This document shows, in pieces, positions 19,001 to 31,300 of a stretch of DNA of 64,000 bases. Below the pieces are notes generated by a model that saw only the letters and a list, made by a program, of their open reading frames with translations, ran no database searches and was not told where the DNA came from. The translations under genes and the position numbers were made by a program. The DNA is taken from the NCBI GenBank assembly GCA_933207985.1, contig OW240924.1:72641236-72705235 (forward strand). Direction: 5' to 3'. Source of the DNA: Pelobates cultripes. Its lineage: Eukaryota > Chordata > Amphibia > Anura > Pelobatidae. Numbering within the stretch: the stretch's first letter is position 1; each line of letters opens with the position of its first letter.

Positions 19001-22000
19001 GGCCATTTACTAACATGCCACAGCCATCCCTGGGCGCGGTACGGACTGAGATCCAGCCGGCTGTGCCCGGGGGAGGGAGTGGGGGGATCGGCACTGCGCT
19101 CCGGGGATGAGGCCTACTGGGAGTGGGAGGGCCGGAGGCCTGGCTCTGCCGGAGCTGGGATCGTGGAATCCGGGCTGGGTATTTATAATGGGTTTACTGC
19201 AGCGGGTGGGCGGGTATATTAATACATGGGGTAGGGTGCTGCTTTCTCTATACACAACGTGGGCAGCCGGATCGCAGGGGAGGCTAGGGCCATCTATGGT
19301 CAGGGTTAGTGTGAGTGGGGGGTCTCGTGTAAGGGGTCAGGGTTTGAGTGAGGGGGTCTCATGTGGGTCAGGGTTTGAGTGAGGGTCTCATGTCGAGGGG
19401 GGGGGTGGGCGGGGGTCAGGGTTTGGAGGAGGGGGGTCTCATGTAAGGGGTCAGGGTTTTGGGTGAGTGGGGGGTCTCATGGGTCAGGGTTTGAGGAGGG
19501 GGTCTCATGTAAGGGGTCAGGGTTTGAGTGAGGAGGGGTCTCATGTAAGGGGTCATGTAAGGGGTCAGTTTGAGTGAGGGGGTCAGGGTTCGAGGGGTCA
19601 GGGGTCTCAGTAAGGGGTCAGGGTTTGAGTGAGGGGGGTCTCATGTAAGGGGTCAGGTTTGAGTGAGGGGAGGTCAGGGTTTGAGTGGGGGGTCTCATGT
19701 AAGGGGTCAGGGTTTGAGTGAGGGGGGTCTCATGTCATGGGGGGGGGGTTTGAGTGAGGGGTCTCTTGAGGGGGGTGAGGGTTTGAGGGGGGGTCTCAGG
19801 GGTCAGAAGGGGGTCAGGGTTTGAGGGAGGGGTCTCTGTAAGGGGTCAGGGTTTGAGAGGGGGTCCTGTAAGGGTCAGGGGTTTGAGTGAGGGGGTCTCA
19901 AGGGGTCAGGGTTTGAGTGAGGGGGTCTCATGTGGGGTCAGGGTTTGAGGAGGGGGGTCCATCAGGGTGAGTGAGGGGTCCGGGGCAAGGGGTCAGGGTT
20001 TGAGTGAGGGGGTCCCAAGGGGTCAGGGTTTGAGTGAGGGGGTCTCATGTAAGGGGTCAGGGTTTGAGTGAGGGGGTCCCATGTAAGGGGTCAGGGGTTT
20101 AGTGAGGGGTCCTCATGTAAGGGGTCAGGGTTTGAGTGAGGGGGGTCTCTGTAAGGGGTCAGGGTGGGTTAAGGGGGGTTTTGAGGAGGGGGGTCTCATG
20201 GGTAAGGGGTCAGGGTTTGAGTGAGGGGGGGTCTCATGTAAGGGGTCAGGGTTTGAGTGAGGGGGTCTCATGCGGGGTCAGGGTTTGAGTGAGGGGGGTC
20301 TCATGTAAGGGGTCAGGGTTTGAGTGAGGGGGGTCTCATGTAAGGGGTCAGGTTCAGGTCAGGGTTTGAGTGGGGGTCTCATGTAAGGGGTCAGGGTTTG
20401 AGTGGGGTCCATGTAAGGGGTCAGTGGGGGTCTCATGTAACTTGTATGTGTTCAAATGCGGTCTACATAGTCTTCAATTACTACACCAATACATACCCTT
20501 TAAAGAAACAACAAATAGGGCTAGAATTTTATGACATCTAAATATTTAAATTGGCCTATATAATATTTTAAATAAAAAAGGAGGGAAATGCATTTCCCTC
20601 CACATTTTAGCAATAACAATGTATGCATAATTAATGCAGTGTACGTAAAACTGTTCAAAATATATTAATTTGCCCTAATTTACAGGGTATATTTTATGTC
20701 TAGGATTTCTGTTTATTTTTGGTAGTTACAGGTCGTGAAATAGAATTTAAATCTATAATGATTGTAGAATTGGATATGTTTTAATAAGTTTAATAGCAAT
20801 CAATGAAAACCATATTGCCACACAAAAGTGTATACAGTATTTATATGAAGTAGACCTCTCAAGGGTATTTTGATACTTATTATGTAGCCATTTAACTGAC
20901 ACTCTAAGTATTGTAGTAAAATAGTTTTGTTTTTTTCCCCAATTTACACACAAACAAGATTTTTGGTTAAATGTGTGTTTCCTAAACCTGAGGTGTGCTA
21001 TGACTCTGGGGCTGCATGGTGTCTAGGGTGTGCTTCCCTCTTTTTCAGAAGTTTAATCCTATTGCCTGCTCTTTTGAATGGGTACCTGGTAAATAATTTA
21101 AGAATAATACTGGGTGATGTATGTGCAAAAACTGGCAAGAAAAGTGGTAGTTTGTTTTTTGTTCTAATTGTGGATTTGTCTTGATTGAGCCTTTCATTCC
21201 TCTAGGTCAACATAGATGTGACTGCAGGGGCATTTCATATTAGAGTACATAAGTGGAGCTGCAGATATAGTACTTTTTATCTTTGGGCAGTTCTTAGATG
21301 TCTAAAACCGTCACCTTCTTATTAAAAAAAAATACAGTAAATCTCTAGCTTGTTAAATGTGTAGCGTATTAAATAAGTTATTATGGTGCCAGACGGCCCT
21401 TGGGTGCAGGTGTCGGTTTACCTCCAAATTGTGCCCCCGGCGCCGATCTGCAGGTCATTCATGCGGTTTCTAACCTCCGTTTCAGGAAGAGCGGAATGCC
21501 GCCAGGCAGGGGTGCTGCTGATTGGATCAGAGAATCAGCTGCCCCCCTGTACGGTAACACTCCTCACCTTTTGCTTCCTGAAATGATATTCAGATGCTGC
21601 CAAGGAAATCTACAGATTGGTGCTGCAAGCACACTTTGGAGTAAACCTGTTCAAGCTGAAGTTATGGTGTCCACGTCGTACCTTTTAACCATAGTTAGAC
21701 AAGAGTAGATCCCAAATGTTCATGTAGAATGAGACAGTTGGTGTTTGGTCGTGAAACGTTTGTCAGCCTTTACTAATGGTCTTCAAATGTTAGATTAATT
21801 TGTAGGTATATTCCACTACAGTTCTGAATGCGATGATTATTGATGACTGTATTATGGATTTATAGAGACATTCCCTGTAAACAGAAATTATAGTCCTCCC
21901 AGAATAATGAATACATTACCATAAAAGAAATCTTTCTTATGGGATTGTAAATTAGTCATTTCCATCACCAACATGAGAAATCAATGGGGTTTACTGGCCC

Positions 22001-22186
22001 TCTGTTACAGATCAGGTTAATACTGCTCTTGTCACAACTGTGATAATGGTGGGAATTAACTGTCTGTTATATAATGTATGAGTTTGGTTACTCTTTAACT
22101 GCAGTTAGTTAGTTGTACTTTTTCTATAGGAAAATCGTGATTGCAAATGTCATTTTTTTTAAAAATATTTTTTTTTAAATCGACAG
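18947..22186 (+). other. SRSF5: SRSF5 intron 1
   Basis: Begins GC-rich, contains the G-rich minisatellite (19300-20440), then ordinary AT-rich intron. 20441-22186 holds no recognised element. Confidence 0.6.
19300..20440 (+). repeat. G-rich minisatellite in SRSF5 intron 1
   Basis: Some 30 degenerate copies of GGGGTCTCATGTAAGGGGTC + AGGGTTTGAGTGAG, about 33 bp. Every unit carries several runs of three or more G on the + (non-template) strand and almost none of C. Such G-clustered non-template DNA just after a promoter favours G-quadruplexes and R-loops; that effect is inferred. Unit length varies greatly (frequent partial units). Confidence 0.92.
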
Positions 22187-22317
22187 ATAAAATGAGTGGC
22201 TGCAGAGTGTTCATTGGGAGGCTGAGTCCCCATGCCCGGGAGAGAGACGTGGAAAAGTTTTTTAAAGGGTATGGACGGATCAGAGAGATAAATCTGAAAA
22301 ATGGATTTGGATTTGTG
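22187..22317 (+). CDS. SRSF5: SRSF5 coding exon 1 (gene exon 2)
   Basis: Acceptor ATCGACAG, then ATAAA and the ATG at 22192. It encodes aa 1-42 up to GFGFV and ends at donor GTAAGT, phase 0. The start is fixed by the family N-terminus [11 protein letters not shown] and by the splice site 5 bp upstream. Confidence 0.95.
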
Positions 22318-25300
22318 GTAAGTTGCACAGTGGAATTTAAGAAAAACTGTATTCATTTTATTTTTTTAATCTTGAACACTCCCATCACCAGTAACACTCC
22401 AGGTGCCATAAATACTACAATTCACTGTAGTAGTTATTGGGATAGGAACACATTGGCACATCCTTCATTGTAAGTAGTCAAACGGTTTTAGGACAGTTTG
22501 ACTACTTACCTGGATTCCACCATGCATCAATCCTCTCCTTCACTATTTTCTTTAGAGAGCTAGAGGCTCCCAAACAGGACTATCTGTTGGATCATCTGAG
22601 CTAATCGTTTGAAAGGTTACTTGTACCTAGTGGTTACAATGTTTAAAGTGCTTTGACATATGGTGCAGCTATATGGCAGCACAAACAGACTGCCCTAATA
22701 TCCCAATAGGTATGCAAAAAAAACTAAGAGTACACAGCCAAATTACTGTCAGTAGTTGGTTACAATTGCATAACTGTGTTCGAAAAACCGGAGCCCGTAA
22801 TAGTGAATCAGTCAGGAGTAATTTGTAAATTAATTACAATATAAAGATAGGCATTTAGCCCACTGGCAGATTCAGAGACGGTTATTATAACTGGAAAAAA
22901 TAATAAAAGGTAAAATATAAATGTAAAGCCAGGAAATATTTGTAAGCAAAATAGGCAAGCTGTTATAACCGTATCCTCTGCCTGCTAAATCTTTCCCTTA
23001 TTTTGCCTATTTGAAGGTACCTATCTGCGGAGGCTGCACTGGCTAGATTACCTATTATCTATCAGCATGCTACTGCGAGGCTGATATAAACATATGTTAA
23101 TAAGATCAGTGACTATCGGAGCCATAAAGTCTTTAACGTAGCGGTACAAACGTACGCAAAAGTCTGTCGTGTTGTAGCCACAGAGCTACTGACCTACAGA
23201 CAGCCCTGGTGCACGTTTTGTCTGTCAAGCAGCTCTTTAATGTGCCATATTTCAAAACACTTTGCAACTATTGGGTACTAGAAATCTTTTAATTTGTCTG
23301 TAATCAGATATATCAACACATTAGAATCGTTATTTTGTATTTTCATTGCTGAACAAATGGCATATACCATTATGAATTGACAGGAATCCATATTTGATAC
23401 ATAGGACTGTTATTTTGAGTTTCTTTCAATATTCATTTTCTACCACCCCTACTGCCCAAGTGTTCATTCTACTAGCCTTAAATTCAATTCCCCATTTTAT
23501 TTTGTCTATCAACAGTATGACTGGATCTTTTAATAATCAGTATCAAACTATTAGATTAAACTTATCTTTTATTACAAATTATTAAACTATTTCCTTTTAC
23601 TTTTGGGACTCTTCTCCTTCCTTTTGTCACCTGGCTTAGCACTGCAGTGTTCCTTTAACACTTGATATATGCAATCGTTCCCAGAGACGTCCACAGTTTA
23701 CCTGATTAGTTCCCATCAACATTAGACCGTTAGGGATTTGAATGAGAGAAACTGGGTTAAGGATAGACTAAGAATTGGTGATGTCAACTTGTGATTGTGT
23801 TTTAGTAAGTCACATCAGTTGTTGTGGCATTATCTTAAGGAGTTAAAGTACAGGTGATTCGGTGAGGAAAACCGCAGGATAAGAGTACATTGAGGTGTAT
23901 AGCAAGATAAAATGCTGACAGTGCAAGAAAGTGCAGATAAGGTGGCGACAGAATCCAAACACTCCCCTTCTGTGCACACTCCTGTACAGGACAGAGCTGC
24001 TTGTTTTTTGATCTTCAACCTGCCGTACACAAGTCCTAATTTTACAAGTGTGCAGTGGGGGTGGAGAATTGCTGGCTGCTCATTGTTAGCCAGTTGTAAT
24101 TGGAATTGCATAATTGTGTGTAAGAATGAAGATGCTCAATTCACAAAACCAACACCACCACAAACACTATTAGAACAATACAATGGTTCACCTGGCATGA
24201 GGAGCCTCATTGCAACCACTATGTACAAAGGTGTATTCAACCAAATATATTGTACTTGATTCCATATATAAAAAGGCATTATAATAGAAGAATTTATCAG
24301 AAAATAGGCTTACTACAGTACAAGCAGATGTTATGCCTTCGACACTGAACTTCATCACTGTGCATTATTTAAAATGTACCCTTTCCTCATGCTTTACCCC
24401 TAACTATAACATCACGAAAGTGAAAATAAAGAATTTACAAAGAAAATGAAGATGCTAGCAAGCAATGATAAAACTGCCTTCGTTTTATAGTGAGGCATAA
24501 TAGGCGCAGGCTGCAAGGCTCCTTCCAGTCCTAATGAGTCAAGTAGAAATATATAGTGCTGCAGCTTTATATACATTTCGATATGGGTTTTTTCCTCCAC
24601 CAGAATGTGGACTAGGCGATGTTTCAACCTAAACAGGATCTATCTGTGTGAACATGATGACCCAGCCCTAAAAGTTAATTATTTTTTTTTTTGTCATTTT
24701 TTTTAAATGACATCTTTAATTGCTTTACAACTACAATTAACGTTAATTGAAGTAATCCCATCAGTGGCAGGGTGTAAATGTAGTATGTAAATCATACTAC
24801 TATACAATAACGAAATGCAAAAGACAAAATGGAGAATTGCAATTCAAAGTACAATGAAACTGCTACAAAATATGTTTATATTGGTCTTCTGGAATAACTT
24901 TATACAAATTTGTTTAAGGAAACATTTAAGCAAGACAAGATACCAGTGTTCTGAAACAAATTTCTCAATATTAAGGATCCAGACTGCGCAATAGGTGGCT
25001 GCAGTGGCGCTTAACAGGGATCTGTGGTAAAGAAGAGATATCAGATTGGCATTGAGGTTGCCTAATTTTAGTTTCATGAATATATTTCAGATATTTAGTA
25101 TTTGTTATAGAAAGTTGCTTCCAACTAAATTTGTCAGATCCACCACGTTTCCCAGACAATTATCACTTATGCAAATTGATGGACTGCTGAGGTGATCCGT
25201 TGCGTTCCAATGCATGTAGCCAGTCAGCTTTTCATATTCTACCCATTATCACAAAAATGATGTCAAACCCGGATAGGTTTGGTAACCCCACTCCCGACAT

Positions 25301-28300
25301 GTTTTTTATTTTGTTTTTTGTTCTTTCATAGGAATTTGAAGATCATAGGGATGCTGATGATGCCGTCTATGAACTGAATGGCAAAGAACTATGCAGTGAA
25401 AGGTATGTCCATACATTCTGAATTCTAAATATGAGCACAATAGAGCTTTACATCAGGGAGTTTACAAAATAGGCAGTGTGCGTTTGGTACAATAGAGCTT
25501 TACGTGCTATGACTTATGCACAGTTCTTACTGTGCTTTGTCTTTTTCCAGTTGCCAACAAACCTTTGCATAAAGCTATGTAGCTAGAAATGAATCTGGTT
25601 AGTGACTGCTTACTAAACTGTCCGTCTTTTATATTTGTGATCTTCTAAGCTACCAAAAATCCAGCTGGAAGTTGAGAAATGCGTGGCCGGTTTTAAATAC
25701 AGCCCACTGTAGTGATTATGGTGCCAGAAGTGCAATAGAGGCCTCCCAGAGTTATAGACAAAATGTTTGAGAACCGTTTCAGAACTTGGGACCCGCTGGA
25801 CATCTGCCACTATCTTTTTGCTGCTGGAAGCTCCTGCACTGAGCTCAGCTAATGAGCTGGCTCTGCCCAGTAGTGCTTCAGTCAGAAGCTAATAGAAACA
25901 TTAAGAAAAATGTATGAGGATAGCACTCATCATGAAGCCCCAGTCTTTGTTTGCGCACAGTTCTGGTCTCGAGTGGAGTGAGCAGTGGGTCAGTGTGAGC
26001 CTGCGCAAACTATAACCAGTGGTGGTGCTGTCCTTTCCTGATGGTTGCAATCCATCACTTTGGGAATAACGTGCCACACGCGTTGTGCTTTTTGCTTCAT
26101 TTCTGAGTCCCCATGGTGCTGTTCTGGGCACTCAGATGCAGCTGTAAGTTATGTATTTTTTTTTTTTATTCTCGTTATGCAATTATGTTTTAATTGGGTG
26201 CTCCTTTATTAAATTGTCTGTGTGTATATATTCTTGATCTTCACTGAGTGTTAGACTTGATAAGTCTCATAATTAGAATACAACTTAGCCGCTTGTTCTC
26301 TTGAACCAATACCATTTGTACATCTGCATATTAGGAAGTTAAACCTTAGACACCATACATGCACAGCAATCAATACACAATGTGCCAATCTAATGATGCT
26401 TATAGAGAAGCATTGGACAAACAGCGTTTTGTATCTGCATGCTGGCAATGGACATCAACTGGATTTCTAATTCAATATTATTAGCGTTTGATGCTCCTAG
26501 TGGCTTTGTCTGACAGTCACAAATAGGCACGGAAACTGCAAAATGTATACAGTGCCTTTTCCCTGAAACACTCTTTACAGCTGCAGGGATTAGTGTATAT
26601 GTAGTATCTCACTATTGGTATATCTTTTGGTCTCTTTAAGGGTCACAATTGAACATGCCAGGAATCGCAGAGGACGAGGAGGAATGATGGGAGGTGGAGG
26701 TGGTGGAGGGAGGTATCCCATGCGCTTTGGCTATCGTCAGTCTAACACTGGTGGACCAAGGTAATGTGGTTTTTGATTAAGTTTTCAAGCTACGAAGGTA
26801 GTTTGTGTATGTTATGTGTCTCCACCCCTTTTCACAAGCCCAACAGACTTGCATTTCTGCCAGCTTTCTTTTTCTAAATCTGCTGTTTTTCTTTTGGTTC
26901 TCCTAGTAGGTATGGACCTCCAGTTCGAACCGAGCATAGGATTATCGTGGAAAACCTCTCCTCACGTGTCAGCTGGCAGGTGAGAATTGTATAGCTTGTT
27001 CTCAAATATAACTTTATGAGTAAAGGATTCGTCAGCCTAGAGCGGCTTTACACACTTATGTATAGCCTTGGCATAATAGGGTGTGTGCTACTTGTTTTTC
27101 ATTACTTTAGTGGTGTTTAAAAAGCAAAATTCCACCTTTTCTGCTTGGTAGGCTGGCACAGCCATTGTAAGACACTGTAAAATATACATTGCTGTTTTAG
27201 TATTTAGCCAATACACTGTATTTTTATGTCGTACGACAGTGCTACATAATTTATCTGGCTGGCATTTTGTGTTTTGATGGTCAGCTGTACAATTACTGAG
27301 TTTTTATGCCTCCGTGTCCTATTGAGAATGAGGCAGGTCCCCACTAGAAGTACTGAGACACTTTAATTGGCATGAACATATAAAACTGACATACTGAGAT
27401 TTAAACCAATTTCTGCGGAGAGGCATTTATATCATATTGCAGGTCCATTAGAATTTCAAAATCTTCTTTGTGAAGACGGTTTGACATAATTTTATCAGAG
27501 TGCATTTTTAAGGTGCAATCTTTGCCTTTTTGCGTTAAAGACATTAAAACTCCCAATTGCTAAATAAAACTAGTACACTTTTAAGCTTCTCTTCAGGTTA
27601 TTTATTGAATGCTGGGTAGAATTTCCTCTCTGACTTGGCATTATTGTGCCAATTTAATAAGCAGATTTATATGGTTACACTGAGCTTCTCAGTAACGCTT
27701 TAACTTTTTTCTTGTGGTCATTGTACTACATGAGTGGCTAGCAAACGTTAATGTCATAACTATTTAAACCTGTAAGCCAACTCCATTGTGATGTAAACAC
27801 CACTTTATAGATTGCAGTCAGTGTTCATCCATGTTGTAATGTATTGAGTGGTGGATGTGCCTGGGATTCTGCTTACAGGCAATAAAACAAACACCCTCTG
27901 ATTTGCACCGTGGTTGGCCAACTGTTGTGGTCTGTTTCCCAATGATGCTTATTCGCAAAATAGTTGACCAAGCATCTCAGAAAACAGAGTGCACGACAGC
28001 TGTGTTAATATGGTGATATAGGTAGCACAGTATGAAGTTGGAAATTACTCCCTGCCTAAAGTAACAGGTTGCTCTAAATTCATTTTGCCTCCTAGTAAAC
28101 AGAAATGTGCATTTTTAAGTGTTTGACATGAAGTTGAACTTATATGAATAAGACATATTAACAATGAGACGTGTTTATTAATACCCTCCGCTTGTAACTA
28201 CTGGGTTTCTTAAAGCAAATTTATTTTAAAAACAAATATTCTTTAGAGTCCTCTGGAAATTACACAGTGATTTTAGGTTTATATACGTGTTTCGTGTAAA

Positions 28301-31300
28301 ATTAGAGATCTTCTAGGTCCGTGAGCCTTGTCAGTACAGTACAAAGACCTGACAGTCATCAATATCTTCTCGTTTTACGCTTCGCATTGTAATTCCTCGA
28401 ACAGCTCTTCTTGTTCATGCTTCACGGCCTTGGCTGTTTGTGTGTGTCGGTTGTTTTGAGGGAATTTCTTTGTAAATGTATTGGCATACAAAATGGCATT
28501 TAATGTATATATTTGTTAAAACATGAACTAAATCTAAAGTGTTTGTCGTGTAGTGAAAATGGTGTCACTTTTTAAAGATCATGAAAATAGTCTTTGCCTT
28601 GTGCCAGCCAGATAGCCAGCATCAATAAAGTTTTTAATTTTGAATTGCTGAAAACGTTTTTGTGTGTAAATCCAAGTATTGATACATCCATCAATTCCAG
28701 AATGCCTGGGTGCAGCAGCCAACTCTTTTTCCCATGGCTATCAGTTTGCTGACAATTTCTCTAGTTTAATATATAAATGTTTTACCTTTTGCAGATTGAT
28801 TGTTTTATGGGATTACTGTTGTAACTTGAAAGGTCTCCTTCCTACTTCACAACATAATACCAAGTATTCTTTACAGTAGCATATGGACACAGCCTTTGTC
28901 ATTTGTTATGGCTTGCCTTTTTCCCTTTCAGAACAGTGTGTAGGGAAGAAAGCTCAATTTCCGTGGAAGCTGTTAAAACTAGTGTCCAATGCATTCTTTA
29001 TTGACACAGGAACATAACACTATTTTACATCTTTGAATGTTTGCTATACTCTTACTGCTGTGTTAATTTCATCTAGACAGGGATCTAGCAGCTGTACATT
29101 TTGATTGGTCATTAACTAAAGTGAAATTGGGAGGGTTTTTTTTAACTTCTTAGCCAGAATAGCCAAATGTTCCAGTTTTCTTCATTTTTGCCTAACATTT
29201 CCCCCCACCAGAAATTATGCATCGAATTACAATGACTACATTTGATCACATTATTTAATAAGGATGCTTGTATCTATGTGTGATATAACTTAGTTCTAAG
29301 TTTTCAGGTGACGTTAACAATTACGGTCCCCAGGTTTAAATGATCGTGCAAAATACTCTATTAAAGCTGGATAAAACCCAAGAACTAAATGTCAAGACTT
29401 GTGGTATTGCAATCACATCTCTCTAGATCTTTCTATAATAACGCAATGGAGCGGTTTGTCTTGTTTCAGTGTTTTTGTCCAGGTCTGCAAACTCCTCTTA
29501 CCCTAAATTTCAAGGAGGCTTGGATTACCTATATCTTTTATATATTTTATTTACAAGGTTCTTTATTGATGAAGCACAGACAGTGTGATCAAACACCACT
29601 GTAGAGGAGAGACTACAGTAAAATAAATATCTCTTTAAACGAGGGGAAATTGACACGTCTGATATTGTTAGTTTGCTCTTTAATATAAGATCTACTTGTT
29701 TTACCATCCCTTTTGTCTGTGTATCATAACACTTGCTTCAGGATGGGTGATGGATACATATTTGGTGTAAACACTGTTAAAAAGCCACTAAATAACATTT
29801 CATAGCCTTTTGATTCCTTGAAAGATGGCATTCGAATTGTAAGAGTGCAGCTTGTGTAGAACATGCACACTGAATGGGTCTGCTAAGTAAATGCTGATCA
29901 ATGTTTTGGTAACACTCAGTTTTCTGTTATTCCAACAGTGAGGGTCTAGGATTGATCCTCTTCCAATGATTAAAGGCATCTTGTTATGGTGCCTCTAAGC
30001 TGCATGCAGATCCTTTGGTTCTTGGTCAAATTATTTTGAACTGTTTGACCTCTCCCCCCCCCTCCCCAGCCCATCCTCCTAGTATGTCTGTTGCTAGTGT
30101 GAAAGTTCCATTTTCATATTGGTAATAGACAAAAGGGTGGTCTGTTTTCGTCACAAAGAACTGTAGTGTGGTGCCCATTGTTATTGTTTAAGTGACCCTT
30201 TTGAAAGAGTTACCATTTTGTCTTCACTTTTAGACCAACTTAAAGTTGGCCATAAGTTGTGCTGCAATTTTATTTTAATTTCCATGCTTTGCTCTGCAAA
30301 GTAGGCAAATTAGTTAACTCTTGTAGTGCCATTCACACAGTGTGTATGGCTTTCCTGATGAAAAGACATTGTGTGCATATGGCATGATGCCTGAGGCCAG
30401 CTCTGGCATCAGTTATGTCACAGCGAAGTAGCACCCAAAGTGGAAATGCAGCAGAGGTAAGTTGCATTTTATTTTGTTTGTTTTTCTGAATTGCATTATT
30501 CACCTGAATAAATACTGCAATAGTGTTTACTTAGGTGAAGGAACCAGAAACATACACTTGTCTGACTGTTCTGCTTTAAATAGAACTAGAATGGAGTACT
30601 GATAGACTGTATACCGATGATCAAGAATCAGAGAATCCATGTAACTTTAGTGGCTTTTTAAAATGAGGTTTTGTTTTGAGGCTTTAAAGAGTTGTCCAAT
30701 TGCTAGTGCTGTGTAAGTGGTGTTCTTGGTCACACCTGGCCCCTGACCTATCTTTCCCTGTCCTCTATGTTGGTTTGAAAGCAGTCACGCCCAGAATGCA
30801 CTATGTTTTATATAAAATCTGTATGACCATTTAAAACTTCATCACATGTATATTTATATCTCCCTTTTCTAGTGTCTTTAAATAGCTACTACTGTGTCAG
30901 ATATGTAGTGTGGGGTTCATTACTTTCTTTAATAGTAAAATAATGGGGAATTAATTGTGTGCATCTACCATGAAAATATATTTAAAAATAGAAATTGAAG
31001 TCTTGTATTAAACCATTACTTTAAAGGGAAACTATAATGCCAACCCTTATTTTAAGTTTTAACATGCTCTGCCAATCAAATGCTTCTTGTAGAGAAGCAT
31101 GGAATGCAGTGCTCATCTTTGAGAAGCATCGGAGTTGCTTGCATTGCAGTAGGACATCGAATTTACAGAACAGTTTGACTCTGTAGTGAATAAGGAAGCA
31201 CCAGCTGGTGACTGTCAGAATGACCACCACCTAAATTGTTTTTAGCCCCTCAATGTTTTTTACATTTTGGGAGCAAAACGGCATGGTGCTTAAACAGAGA

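Noticed and set aside
19300..20440. Interstitial telomeric repeat
   Set aside because: AGGGTTTGAG and GGGGTCAGGG resemble TTAGGG only superficially; the true unit is about 33 bp and TTAGGG arrays are absent.
30050..30070. C-run CTCCCCCCCCCTCCCC as a regulatory element
   Set aside because: A short isolated pyrimidine run within an intron; no adjoining exon or partner site supports a role.
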